DNA of 64,000 bases from assembly GCA_965228415.1 (NCBI GenBank), contig OZ245814.1:1736001-1800000 (forward strand). Reading direction: 5' to 3'. A program made the position numbers and the translations under genes. Source of the DNA: Agaribacillus sp965228415. Lineage in GTDB: Bacteria > Bacteroidota > Bacteroidia > Cytophagales > Cyclobacteriaceae. Below, piece after piece: positions 1 through 7,681 of the stretch; position 1 is the first letter of the stretch; the number at the start of each line of letters is the position of its first letter. The notes under the pieces were generated by a model that saw nothing but the letters and a program-made list of their open reading frames with translations, did no database searches and was not told where the DNA came from.

Positions 1-1440
1 CATCAATATCTCGGTTCCATAATAAAGCTGCGGTATACCCCTCATGGTTAATATATAAGTAATACTTTGCCTGAAAAGATTATAATCTTCATGTACCTGG
101 GTATAGATCCTGTCCATATCATGATTATCCAAAAAGATGACCAAATTAAGTGGATCTTCATACAAAAAATCATTGGCCAGCATCTCATAGACCGTCAACA
201 TACCAGTATGTCCTGATTCCTGGTCGTTCAGACCTTTCACTAACATGGCCTGGGTAGGGAAATCCATGAGACTGGGAAGGCAGGAGGAATAACCATTGGC
301 GTTAACTTTTCCACGTTGCCAATGCGAAATAACAGCAGGGTTAACCGACCACTCCTCACCTACAATATTAAAATTTGGGTACTCCTGCATTACCCGGCAT
401 GTCCATTCAGACATATAATACATATCCGGGTACGAATAAGTATCCATCCTGATGCCGGATAATTCCGCATACTCAATCCACCAGATACTGTTTTGAATCA
501 AATAGGTCCCCAATAGCTCATTTCTTTGATTCAAATCGGGCATAGTTTTCACAAACCAACCGTCAGCAAACTCTTCATAATCAATTTCGGCGCGATATGG
601 ATCCTGAACGGTAGTTCTACGATGAGAGGTCCTTTTAAATCCGCTTTGATAGTTCAACCAATCACTGGTAGGTAAATCATTCATCCACCAATGCGCTGAG
701 CCACAGTGGTTCAATATCATGTCCATCACCATTTTAATTCCCATTTCCCTGGCTTTGATGCTAAGGTTTCGGTAACTCTCATTGGTACCAAATCGCTGGT
801 CTACTTTGTAAAAGTCCGTAGTAGCATAGCCATGATAGGAAAAGTCCGGCATATCATTCTCAAGAACCGGATTCAACCATATTGCCGTAAAACCCAGGTC
901 ATGAATGTAATCAAGATTGTCAACAATTCCTTTGATATCTCCACCATGCCTACCTCCTTTATTTTCACGATCAGCTTTTTCCTTATATCCAGTGACATTA
1001 TCATTGCCGGGATCGCCATTAACAAATCGATCAGGCGTAATCAGATACATTACATCAGACGGGTCAAAACCAATTCTTTCCGCGGAACCTTCTCGTCTTG
1101 ATCTTAATTCATAATTAAAGGTGGCATGGTTTTTCTTTCCCTTTAGAAAGTTGATTAAGAGGCTTCCGGGTTTGGTATCAGGGGCAATGTTTAGATACAC
1201 AAACAAATAATTAGGGTTTTCCACCCTTACAACCTTTTCAATTCTAACCCCCGGGTACTGAATAGAGGGGTTGGTATCTGAAATATTTTTTCCGTAAACC
1301 AATAATTGGCAAGAGGGATTTTTCATACCAACCCACCAAAACGATGGTTCTACACGCTCTAACCTTTCCTGGGCATAAATTTCACCGGTTACAACGCAAA
1401 TAGCAACCAGCATTAAAAATCCATATTTAAATACTCTCAT
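1..1440 (-). CDS. GH13 alpha-amylase-family enzyme (cyclomaltodextrinase/neopullulanase type), C-terminus cut by window edge
   Basis: Exported glycoside hydrolase expected to cleave alpha-1,4-glucans, maltodextrins or cyclodextrins in the periplasm. I translated 480 codons from the ATG at 1440; the frame stays open to base 1, so the C-terminal part is missing. The N-terminus is a signal peptide ending near IYA-QE. It is followed by the N-terminal cyclomaltodextrinase domain (SFWWVGMKNP, QLLVYG). The four GH13 regions are visible: DMILNHCGS (I), GIRMDTYSYPD with the nucleophile Asp (II), VGEEW with the acid/base Glu (III) and FLDNHDMDR (IV). All catalytic residues are intact. It is the last visible gene of a minus-strand Sus-like operon, 225 bases after susD, which matches the role of SusA. 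Exact substrate preference within GH13 cannot be read from the sequence. Confidence 0.93.
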   Translation of the reverse strand, partial: MRVFKYGFLMLVAICVVTGEIYAQERLERVEPSFWWVGMKNPSCQLLVYGKNISDTNPSIQYPGVRIEKVVRVENPNYLFVYLNIAPDTKPGSLLINFLKGKKNHATFNYELRSRREGSAERIGFDPSDVMYLITPDRFVNGDPGNDNVTGYKEKADRENKGGRHGGDIKGIVDNLDYIHDLGFTAIWLNPVLENDMPDFSYHGYATTDFYKVDQRFGTNESYRNLSIKAREMGIKMVMDMILNHCGSAHWWMNDLPTSDWLNYQSGFKRTSHRRTTVQDPYRAEIDYEEFADGWFVKTMPDLNQRNELLGTYLIQNSIWWIEYAELSGIRMDTYSYPDMYYMSEWTCRVMQEYPNFNIVGEEWSVNPAVISHWQRGKVNANGYSSCLPSLMDFPTQAMLVKGLNDQESGHTGMLTVYEMLANDFLYEDPLNLVIFLDNHDMDRIYTQVHEDYNLFRQSITYILTMRGIPQLYYGTEILM

Positions 1441-1590
1441 AATCGATCATCATTTTCTACGTCAATTCCTAATTTGTGTCAATGGGTAATTTTCATATTT
1501 GCTTTCGGCAGGGATATTTTTCCGCTATTTCTTGCCAACCATTGGGATCGGTATAGAATTATCAGGAATTTGAAATTTTTGAATATGAAA

Positions 1591-1615
1591 TAGCGCAAAG
1601 CCTGGCTTTGCGCTA
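1591..1615 (-). terminator. Strong hairpin between susD and the GH13 gene
   Basis: An 11-bp perfect inverted repeat (TAGCGCAAAGC / GCTTTGCGCTA) with a 3-base loop lies 50 bases after the SusD stop codon. On the minus strand it is followed by TTTCATATT, not a clean T-run. It may be a partial terminator, an attenuator or an mRNA-stabilising structure that sets different levels of susD and GH13 expression. Confidence 0.5.
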
Positions 1616-1665
1616 ATCATATTTAATAAATAATCCTATGTCGACTAAACTCAAATAACATATGA

Positions 1666-3249
1666 TTAATATCCATTGTTCTGGCGTAACTTGGGGTTGG
1701 CAACAAGCTCTGAGGATGGTATGGGATAAACGTCCCGGAATTTCTCGCTGACCTCCCCATTTGCAACCCCGCCTTTAAAAGGCCACAAGCCATTTTCGCT
1801 AAACTGGTTGAATCTGATTAAGTCTGTCCTTCGATATCCTTCCCAAAATAATTCACGTCCCCTCTCATTAAGAATAAAGTCCAGGGTAAGCTCTCCCGCT
1901 GTGATATTACCGTTTGTACCGTCATAGGCTCTTTCTCTAATCCTATTAATTAAATCAAGTGCTGTATTCAGGTCTCCACCGGCGCCACCTTTTAAAACTG
2001 ATTCAGCATACATAAGGAAAACATCAGCTAATCTAAAGAACGGAAAATCGGTATCGGGATGGGTGGCATTTTTACCAGCTTCGCCGGCAGCCGTAACGTT
2101 TCTATATTTAACGACACCAAGTCCATTGGTAAAATCAAGAAAACCACTCTCGGTAATCTCCTTTGTCTGCCCATCAGACCAGAATAAGCCAGATCTTTTA
2201 TCCGCCACACCATTTTCATCCGGGAATAAGTCCACCAATGCGCTGGTAGTTCTCATTCCGGCCCAGCCACCGTCTATGCCAAATTCCTCTGCATTCATAG
2301 ATCCTCCTACCGGCATGTGAGTGAGGAAAGTCATTCCGCCAAAACTTCGTGTATTTTCCCCATCGAAAGGAACTATGAAAATGACCTCGTTTGAGGTATG
2401 GTTATCTGCGAGGAAAAGGTGACTATACGTTGGGGTCAAATTGTAAGCGTTGGCATCAATTACCTTGTTACAGAAAGTCAGGCACTCTGTATATTTTTGC
2501 TGGCCCAAATAAACTTCCGCATTCAAATACAGCTTGGATAATAATACCCAGGCAGCAGCCCGATCCACTCGCCCGTATTCATTGCCCCGGGGAGCAGGCA
2601 ACTCGTTTTCAATGGCCAAAAGTTCTGATTCAATAAAATCAAAAACCGTTTGCGGATCTGCTTGCGACGGTGCTTCGGTGGTGAGTTCATCCAAATCGGT
2701 AAAGAATGGGATATTTCTAAATAAATCCAATCCATGCCAATAACTTAAAGCTCTAAGAAACCTGGCCTCCGCCCTAAAAAATTGGATGCTTTCTCTCAGA
2801 TCCGAACCCACCCCTCTTTCAGAAAGTTTGGCATCGGTAGTTTCTCTCAGGAATTGATTTGCAAGTCCTATCTGGAAAAATATCCTGGCATAAAAAGCCT
2901 CTGTAAACTGGTTACTTGAAGTCCAGTTGTGATTATGAAAATCGCGTAAGCCCTCATCTCCCCACCTGGTAACTGCCTCATCCGTAGGAAGTTCCTGGAT
3001 TTTCCAGTAACCCCTCAAATATTGAGAGAACCCTTCATCAATACCCTGGATGTCCCCCTGCCCAGAAGGCCCTTGCTGACCGCTAACGGCCAGGCCGGCA
3101 TAAAGTTTGGCAAGAAAACTCCTGTATTGCGATGGGTCATTAAACACTTTATCTGCTGTGGTCAGGTTTTTTGGTTCCAGATCCAGGTCCGTGCAGGAAA
3201 CCACTCCAACAAGTAATATTGTATAAGCTATTTTAAAAATATTATTCAT
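1666..3249 (-). CDS. SusD/RagB-family nutrient-binding outer-membrane lipoprotein
   Basis: Surface lipoprotein that captures glycans and hands them to the SusC transporter. I chose the ATG at 3249, giving a lipoprotein signal ending in VGVVSC; an upstream in-frame ATG at 3282 would add 11 residues before it. Length is about 527 residues, normal for the family. Typical features are the early DLDLEPKN stretch after the lipid Cys, helical TPR-like segments (RAEARFLRALSYWHGLDLF) and the C-terminal hallmark NERGRELFWEGYRRTDLIRF. It follows susC by 46 bases on the same strand and is clearly co-transcribed. The specific ligand is inferred from the neighbouring GH13 enzyme to be an alpha-glucan. Confidence 0.95.
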   Translation of the reverse strand: MNNIFKIAYTILLVGVVSCTDLDLEPKNLTTADKVFNDPSQYRSFLAKLYAGLAVSGQQGPSGQGDIQGIDEGFSQYLRGYWKIQELPTDEAVTRWGDEGLRDFHNHNWTSSNQFTEAFYARIFFQIGLANQFLRETTDAKLSERGVGSDLRESIQFFRAEARFLRALSYWHGLDLFRNIPFFTDLDELTTEAPSQADPQTVFDFIESELLAIENELPAPRGNEYGRVDRAAAWVLLSKLYLNAEVYLGQQKYTECLTFCNKVIDANAYNLTPTYSHLFLADNHTSNEVIFIVPFDGENTRSFGGMTFLTHMPVGGSMNAEEFGIDGGWAGMRTTSALVDLFPDENGVADKRSGLFWSDGQTKEITESGFLDFTNGLGVVKYRNVTAAGEAGKNATHPDTDFPFFRLADVFLMYAESVLKGGAGGDLNTALDLINRIRERAYDGTNGNITAGELTLDFILNERGRELFWEGYRRTDLIRFNQFSENGLWPFKGGVANGEVSEKFRDVYPIPSSELVANPKLRQNNGY

Positions 3250-3295
3250 GATTTTTAAATTTATTATGGTAATAAACTTCATCTGATCGGGTTAT

Positions 3296-6200
3296 TTACA
3301 AGCCAAAGCTGGCACCAATGATAAACGTTCTCGCCCTGGGGTATATATTGTTATCTATACCAATTTGAGGCGTAATATTGTTGTTAGACGCATTGCCAAT
3401 TTCAGGGTCCAAACCGCTATAATCCGTCAATGTAAACAGGTTTTGCACGGTTCCATATACTCGTAAATTCATTTTCTGTGGTAATCCCGGAATGGTATAC
3501 CCTAATGTGATATTATCCATTCGTAAAAAAGAAGCATCTTCAATATAATAATCAGAGAAGAATTGAGAATCGTTAAAACCGGTCTCCAAAACAGACCTGT
3601 GCATATTACCCGGCACAACACCATTCACCAAATCTTTAAAGCCGGCAGATGAGGAAATGTTGTTATAAACATAATTACCAAGATTGGCTCTCATCGTAAA
3701 ATTTAAGTCAAAGTTCTTATAGTACACCTGCGACGTCAATCCGAAGATCCAATCAGGAGCAGGTTTTTCCAGGAATCTCTTATCCAGATCATTTACCTCC
3801 CCATCTCCATTAGTATCCGCGTAAATATCCGCCATATTAATTTGACCATCCTCATTAAAGTCAACACCATCCACGCGAGGGTTACCATTCTCATCAAGAA
3901 GATGCTGGAACACAAAAAACGAATTAGTCGGCTGGCCCACATTGAGTCTTTGAATATTGTTTCCCACACCGCCGGAGATTCCACCGGTTTCAAATCCATC
4001 AAAATCAGGATCTTCATCGCCAGAAAGTCCCGTAATCTCATTTTGGTTATAAGCTACGTTAAAACCAATATCCCACCGCAAATTCTGTTTATCCAGAGCA
4101 ATCACATTAGCAGAGAATTCAAAACCCTTATTTTCCAGTTCCCCAATATTTGTCAGGATTCTATTGGTCAAATTAGTGCCGGCAGGTACGGCCACTGTAA
4201 ACAGTAAGTCTTCCGTTTTTTTGTAATAGTATTCCAGCGATCCTGTAATTCTTCCTTGGAATAAACCGTAATCCAGACCGACATTAAATGATTCTGTTTC
4301 TTCCCACTTCAGACTTTGATCCGCCCCATTGGGACGGGAAGTGGTGACAAAATCATTACCAAATTGATATTGAGTGAATTGATCTCCGGGTTGATAACTA
4401 AACAAGAATTTATAGTCACCTATTTCCTGATTACCCGTAATACCCCATCCCACTCTTAACTTCAAATCATCCAACACGCTGCCGGCATTGATAAAAGGCT
4501 CATCAATTATCCTCCACGCAAAAGCGGCAGAAGGGAAGGTACCCCATCTGTTTAACGGACCAAACCGGGAAGAACCATCCCGTCTGACAGTTAATGTCAA
4601 TAAGTATTTATCTCTGAATGCATAATTTAATCTACCAAAAAATGAGATCAACCTGTTTTCAGTAATACTATTAAACACTTCAAATTGAGATCCCACAGCA
4701 GGGTTATTAAAACCAAATACATTGGTATTCAAAGTAAACGTCCTGAATGACGGAAACTCATTTCTGAAATCCTGGTAAGAATACCCGGCCGTAAAATTAA
4801 TGCTGCTTTTGATGCTTTCAATATCTGTTTTATAGGTGAGGTATGTTTCAAGTAATTTACTAACTCTTATAATGTTTTCGTTTCTAACTTCGCCACTATC
4901 TGTCGCCTGAGTTCTTAAAGTAAAAGGCACAAACTTTTTTCTTTGCCCTCTGGTCACATCGTATCCTAAATTAACTTTAGCCGATAGCCCTTCAAGAAAA
5001 GGCATTTTGTATTCAATCTGGACGTTGCCAACACTTCTAAATGTTTCTCCTTCATCCTTAGTTTGTTCAATCAAAGACACCGGATTAGTACCCAAGGCAT
5101 TTCCAAAGCTTAAAGGCCATTCCCAAAACCCGCCAAAATCACTATTTACATCAAATACAGGTTGGGTTGGAGCAAAAGAAATCGCACCTCCTATGGCGCC
5201 ATTATCATTGAATCGGTCATTTGTAGATGATCCCTTGATGTTAACATCAATGATCAGATCATCATTTAACAGTGACTGGTTGAATCCGGCAGAAAAACTT
5301 AATCTTTCTGTTTCCGAGACCCTTACAATTCCTTCCTGCTTCAGGTAACCAACCGAGAACCTGTAACCCAGATTGTCAGCACCACCGGTAAAGCTGAGAG
5401 AGTGGTTCTGACCAATAGCTTGTTGCAATATTTTTGCCTGCCAGTCGGTATTGGCATTAAGTAACAAGTCATTCCTAAAAGGGGCTTCCTCATCAACAAT
5501 GGCCCGGAATTCGTCAGCATTTAGTACATCTATCTTATCAATGGCATTGGCAATTGAAACCCAACCGCTATAGGCCAGTCTACCGGCACTTTCTTTTGTC
5601 CCTTTTTTGGTGGTAATGATAATCACCCCATTTGCTCCCCTGGACCCATAAATAGCGGCTGCGGAAGCATCCTTTAAAACAGTGAAGGTTTCTATATCGT
5701 CGGGGTTAAGGAAATTTAATGGGTTTCTTCCAGTGGAAAACCCTCCCGGGTTATGAGGAGAATTATCAATGGCTACACCATCAATAACATACAGCGGTTC
5801 ATTGCTGGCATTAATTGAAGTACCGCCTCTGATCCGAATAGAAGTTTGTCCACCTGGTTCCCCGGTATTAGAGGTTATTTGCACTCCCGCTACTTTACCG
5901 GTTACCAATTGATCGGGAGATACGATGGCACCCCGATTGAAATTTTCGGCATTTACAGCGGCAACTACTCCGGTCACATCCTCCTTTCTTTGTTCACCAT
6001 AACCTACTACTACAACCTCTTGAAGTGATTGTAAATCTAATTCCAGGGCAACATTGATAACGGATTGTGACCCTACCGCCAACTCAGCTGTTTCATACCC
6101 TACATAGGATACTGTCAAAATATCCGAAGGCTTTACCGCAATTGAAAAATTTCCGTTGATATCAGTCACGGCACCGGAAGAAGTGCCCTTGATCAAAACA

Positions 6201-6337
6201 TTTACGCCCGGTAATCCATCTCCGGTTTCAGCGTCGGTTACTTTACCGGTTACCGTATTCTCCTGGGCTTGAGCCGTTGCTGTAAGCGCGAGGCACACAG
6301 AAAAGAATACCATTTTTATTAATATTTTTAGTCTCAT
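3296..6337 (-). CDS. SusC/RagA-family TonB-dependent outer-membrane transporter
   Basis: TonB-dependent oligosaccharide importer of 1013 residues, the usual SusC size. In order it shows a signal peptide ending near TAQAQE, a CarboxypepD_reg-like domain (about residues 28-110, VTGKVTDAETGDGLPGVNV), the TonB-box-like LQEVVVVGYGEQ, a plug domain (about 120-235, ending with IYGSRGANGVIIITTKKG) and a large beta-barrel. The barrel ends in a Phe-rich C-terminal strand (ARTFIIGASFGL), typical for Bam recognition. It lies 25 bases after the SusE/F-like gene and 46 bases before susD. The N-terminus has no STN domain, so it is not expected to signal to an ECF/FecR pair; regulation more likely comes from the propeller-LuxR protein upstream. 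Confidence 0.96.
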   Translation of the reverse strand: MRLKILIKMVFFSVCLALTATAQAQENTVTGKVTDAETGDGLPGVNVLIKGTSSGAVTDINGNFSIAVKPSDILTVSYVGYETAELAVGSQSVINVALELDLQSLQEVVVVGYGEQRKEDVTGVVAAVNAENFNRGAIVSPDQLVTGKVAGVQITSNTGEPGGQTSIRIRGGTSINASNEPLYVIDGVAIDNSPHNPGGFSTGRNPLNFLNPDDIETFTVLKDASAAAIYGSRGANGVIIITTKKGTKESAGRLAYSGWVSIANAIDKIDVLNADEFRAIVDEEAPFRNDLLLNANTDWQAKILQQAIGQNHSLSFTGGADNLGYRFSVGYLKQEGIVRVSETERLSFSAGFNQSLLNDDLIIDVNIKGSSTNDRFNDNGAIGGAISFAPTQPVFDVNSDFGGFWEWPLSFGNALGTNPVSLIEQTKDEGETFRSVGNVQIEYKMPFLEGLSAKVNLGYDVTRGQRKKFVPFTLRTQATDSGEVRNENIIRVSKLLETYLTYKTDIESIKSSINFTAGYSYQDFRNEFPSFRTFTLNTNVFGFNNPAVGSQFEVFNSITENRLISFFGRLNYAFRDKYLLTLTVRRDGSSRFGPLNRWGTFPSAAFAWRIIDEPFINAGSVLDDLKLRVGWGITGNQEIGDYKFLFSYQPGDQFTQYQFGNDFVTTSRPNGADQSLKWEETESFNVGLDYGLFQGRITGSLEYYYKKTEDLLFTVAVPAGTNLTNRILTNIGELENKGFEFSANVIALDKQNLRWDIGFNVAYNQNEITGLSGDEDPDFDGFETGGISGGVGNNIQRLNVGQPTNSFFVFQHLLDENGNPRVDGVDFNEDGQINMADIYADTNGDGEVNDLDKRFLEKPAPDWIFGLTSQVYYKNFDLNFTMRANLGNYVYNNISSSAGFKDLVNGVVPGNMHRSVLETGFNDSQFFSDYYIEDASFLRMDNITLGYTIPGLPQKMNLRVYGTVQNLFTLTDYSGLDPEIGNASNNNITPQIGIDNNIYPRARTFIIGASFGL

Positions 6338-6362
6338 TGGATTAAGTCTTTTTAAATCTTGA

Positions 6363-6965
6363 TTAGTTTGTTACCACGTATTCAAATGTTTCATCATTGT
6401 AGGTGATTGTCACTGTCCCGTTAAACCCGCAATTGATGTTATCCGATGCACCGGCTTCATCTGCCACGCCATCACATTCAGGGTCAGACCAGTCGGTATC
6501 CGAAAAATCCGGGGTATTGGCGAATTTGAATTGGTCTGTATCAGTTATACTAACTCCGGCTACTTCCCAGGTATGATCATCAATCAGGGTCATACTCAGA
6601 TCCGGGTCATTTGATCCCCAGCCATTCATGGATCCCAATACAAACATCTGATCCTGGTTGGATAAAAGAACCACCTCACCCTCAACAGAATATTCAAGAG
6701 TCAGGTCATTGTATCTAATCGTAAAGGTGCCATTATAACCACAAGCTATGTTGGTACTGCCAGCTTCCTCTGCTACGCCATCACAATTGGAATCAGACCA
6801 GTCTGTATCCGAAAAATCCGGGGTATTGACAAATTTAAATTCGTCAGTAGCTGAAATTGATACATCTTGTACTTCCCACATATAATCATCAACCAAGGTC
6901 ATGCTCAGATCAGGGTCATTTGCCCCCCATCCATTCATGGATCCCAGCATAAACATTTGAGATTG
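6363..6965 (-). repeat. Internal tandem duplication of about 309 bp in the SusE/F-like gene
   Basis: Two consecutive blocks of the gene are close copies at DNA level. For example, a stretch of 24 identical bases starting near 6496 recurs near 6805, a period of about 309 bp (103 codons). The protein copies differ at few positions (for example VSISATDEFKF versus VSITDTDQFKF). Confidence 0.85.
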
Positions 6966-7379
6966 CACAGACTTGAAAGGGCTACCGAAGAAGGCGATCT
7001 CTTCTTCTGTTCTGAAGCCTTCGGTGTCTTCCACCGCGGCCGTAAGATCATAGTCACCCACCGGCAATTGATTAGGCTCTATGATAAATTCAATGGTATC
7101 CAGAACACCTATTAATGTTTCAGTAAGGGTCAATACAGTTGATCCTGATTCATCTTCCAGGGCGATTGAAGCCAGACTTAAACCGGGGGTTGTGTCTTCC
7201 ACAATCAGCTTTACGATAAACCCTTCATTCACATTAGCCGTGTCGCCCGGAGATGCAATAGCCAGTATGGGTGCTACGTTACTTCCTAAATCATCGGAAA
7301 AGTCATCGATTTTACATGACATGGTCACGAGTGAAATAACCATCACCACAGGCAACCAATGACTTATCAAACTGCGCAT
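6363..7379 (-). CDS. SusE/SusF-like starch-binding outer-membrane lipoprotein with two duplicated modules
   Basis: Predicted surface lipoprotein that helps hold alpha-glucan. I chose the ATG at 7379, which gives a compact lipoprotein signal ending in LVTMSC; in-frame starts at 7430 and 7508 would put extra residues before it. After the Cys comes an Ig-like region (about residues 25-125) and then two copies of a module of about 103 residues. Each copy begins QMF(M/V)LGSMNGWG and contains DPDLSMTL, WEV and FSDTDWSD. The GSMNGWG start and the FKF strand are as in SusE/SusF carbohydrate-binding modules. It is the first gene of the visible Sus operon; in Bacteroides the E/F genes come after C and D. 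The family call rests on these motifs and on context. Confidence 0.82.
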   Translation of the reverse strand: MRSLISHWLPVVMVISLVTMSCKIDDFSDDLGSNVAPILAIASPGDTANVNEGFIVKLIVEDTTPGLSLASIALEDESGSTVLTLTETLIGVLDTIEFIIEPNQLPVGDYDLTAAVEDTEGFRTEEEIAFFGSPFKSVQSQMFMLGSMNGWGANDPDLSMTLVDDYMWEVQDVSISATDEFKFVNTPDFSDTDWSDSNCDGVAEEAGSTNIACGYNGTFTIRYNDLTLEYSVEGEVVLLSNQDQMFVLGSMNGWGSNDPDLSMTLIDDHTWEVAGVSITDTDQFKFANTPDFSDTDWSDPECDGVADEAGASDNINCGFNGTVTITYNDETFEYVVTN

Positions 7380-7681
7380 GTTGCCCAGCCTGATAACTCG
7401 TCTAGTTAATCTAAAGTAAATTTGTTTCATACAAGATATTTTTAATATTATTTCAATTTTTACACCCATAAATACGGATGTTTTAATAAGCCAATGATTT
7501 ACATTCAAACTTTGAAAAGTTGGTAAATATCGAGAGCATGAAGTTTGAAAATACTTTTGGCTTACACAATAATATTAGGTTTACAAATAGTCAACATAAC
7601 AACTTAACTATTTGATTATCAATCATATGAAACTTTGTTTATGTCTGGCAGGTATGAAAGGTCTTGCGTAAAATACAGTGC
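7380..7681 (-). promoter_or_regulatory. Promoter region of the Sus-like operon with an inverted repeat
   Basis: About 300 non-coding bases separate the regulator stop codon from the SusE/F-like start. Positions 7508-7521 hold a perfect inverted repeat AACTTT-GA-AAAGTT, about 130 bases before the chosen start. Similar CAAACTT words lie nearby. It is a candidate operator for the upstream regulator. I see no convincing match to the Bacteroidota -7 box (TAnnTTTG) with correct spacing. Confidence 0.4.

Noticed and set aside
706..1114. Plus-strand frames over the GH13 gene
   Set aside because: The minus-strand translation has all four GH13 catalytic regions, so these are shadows.
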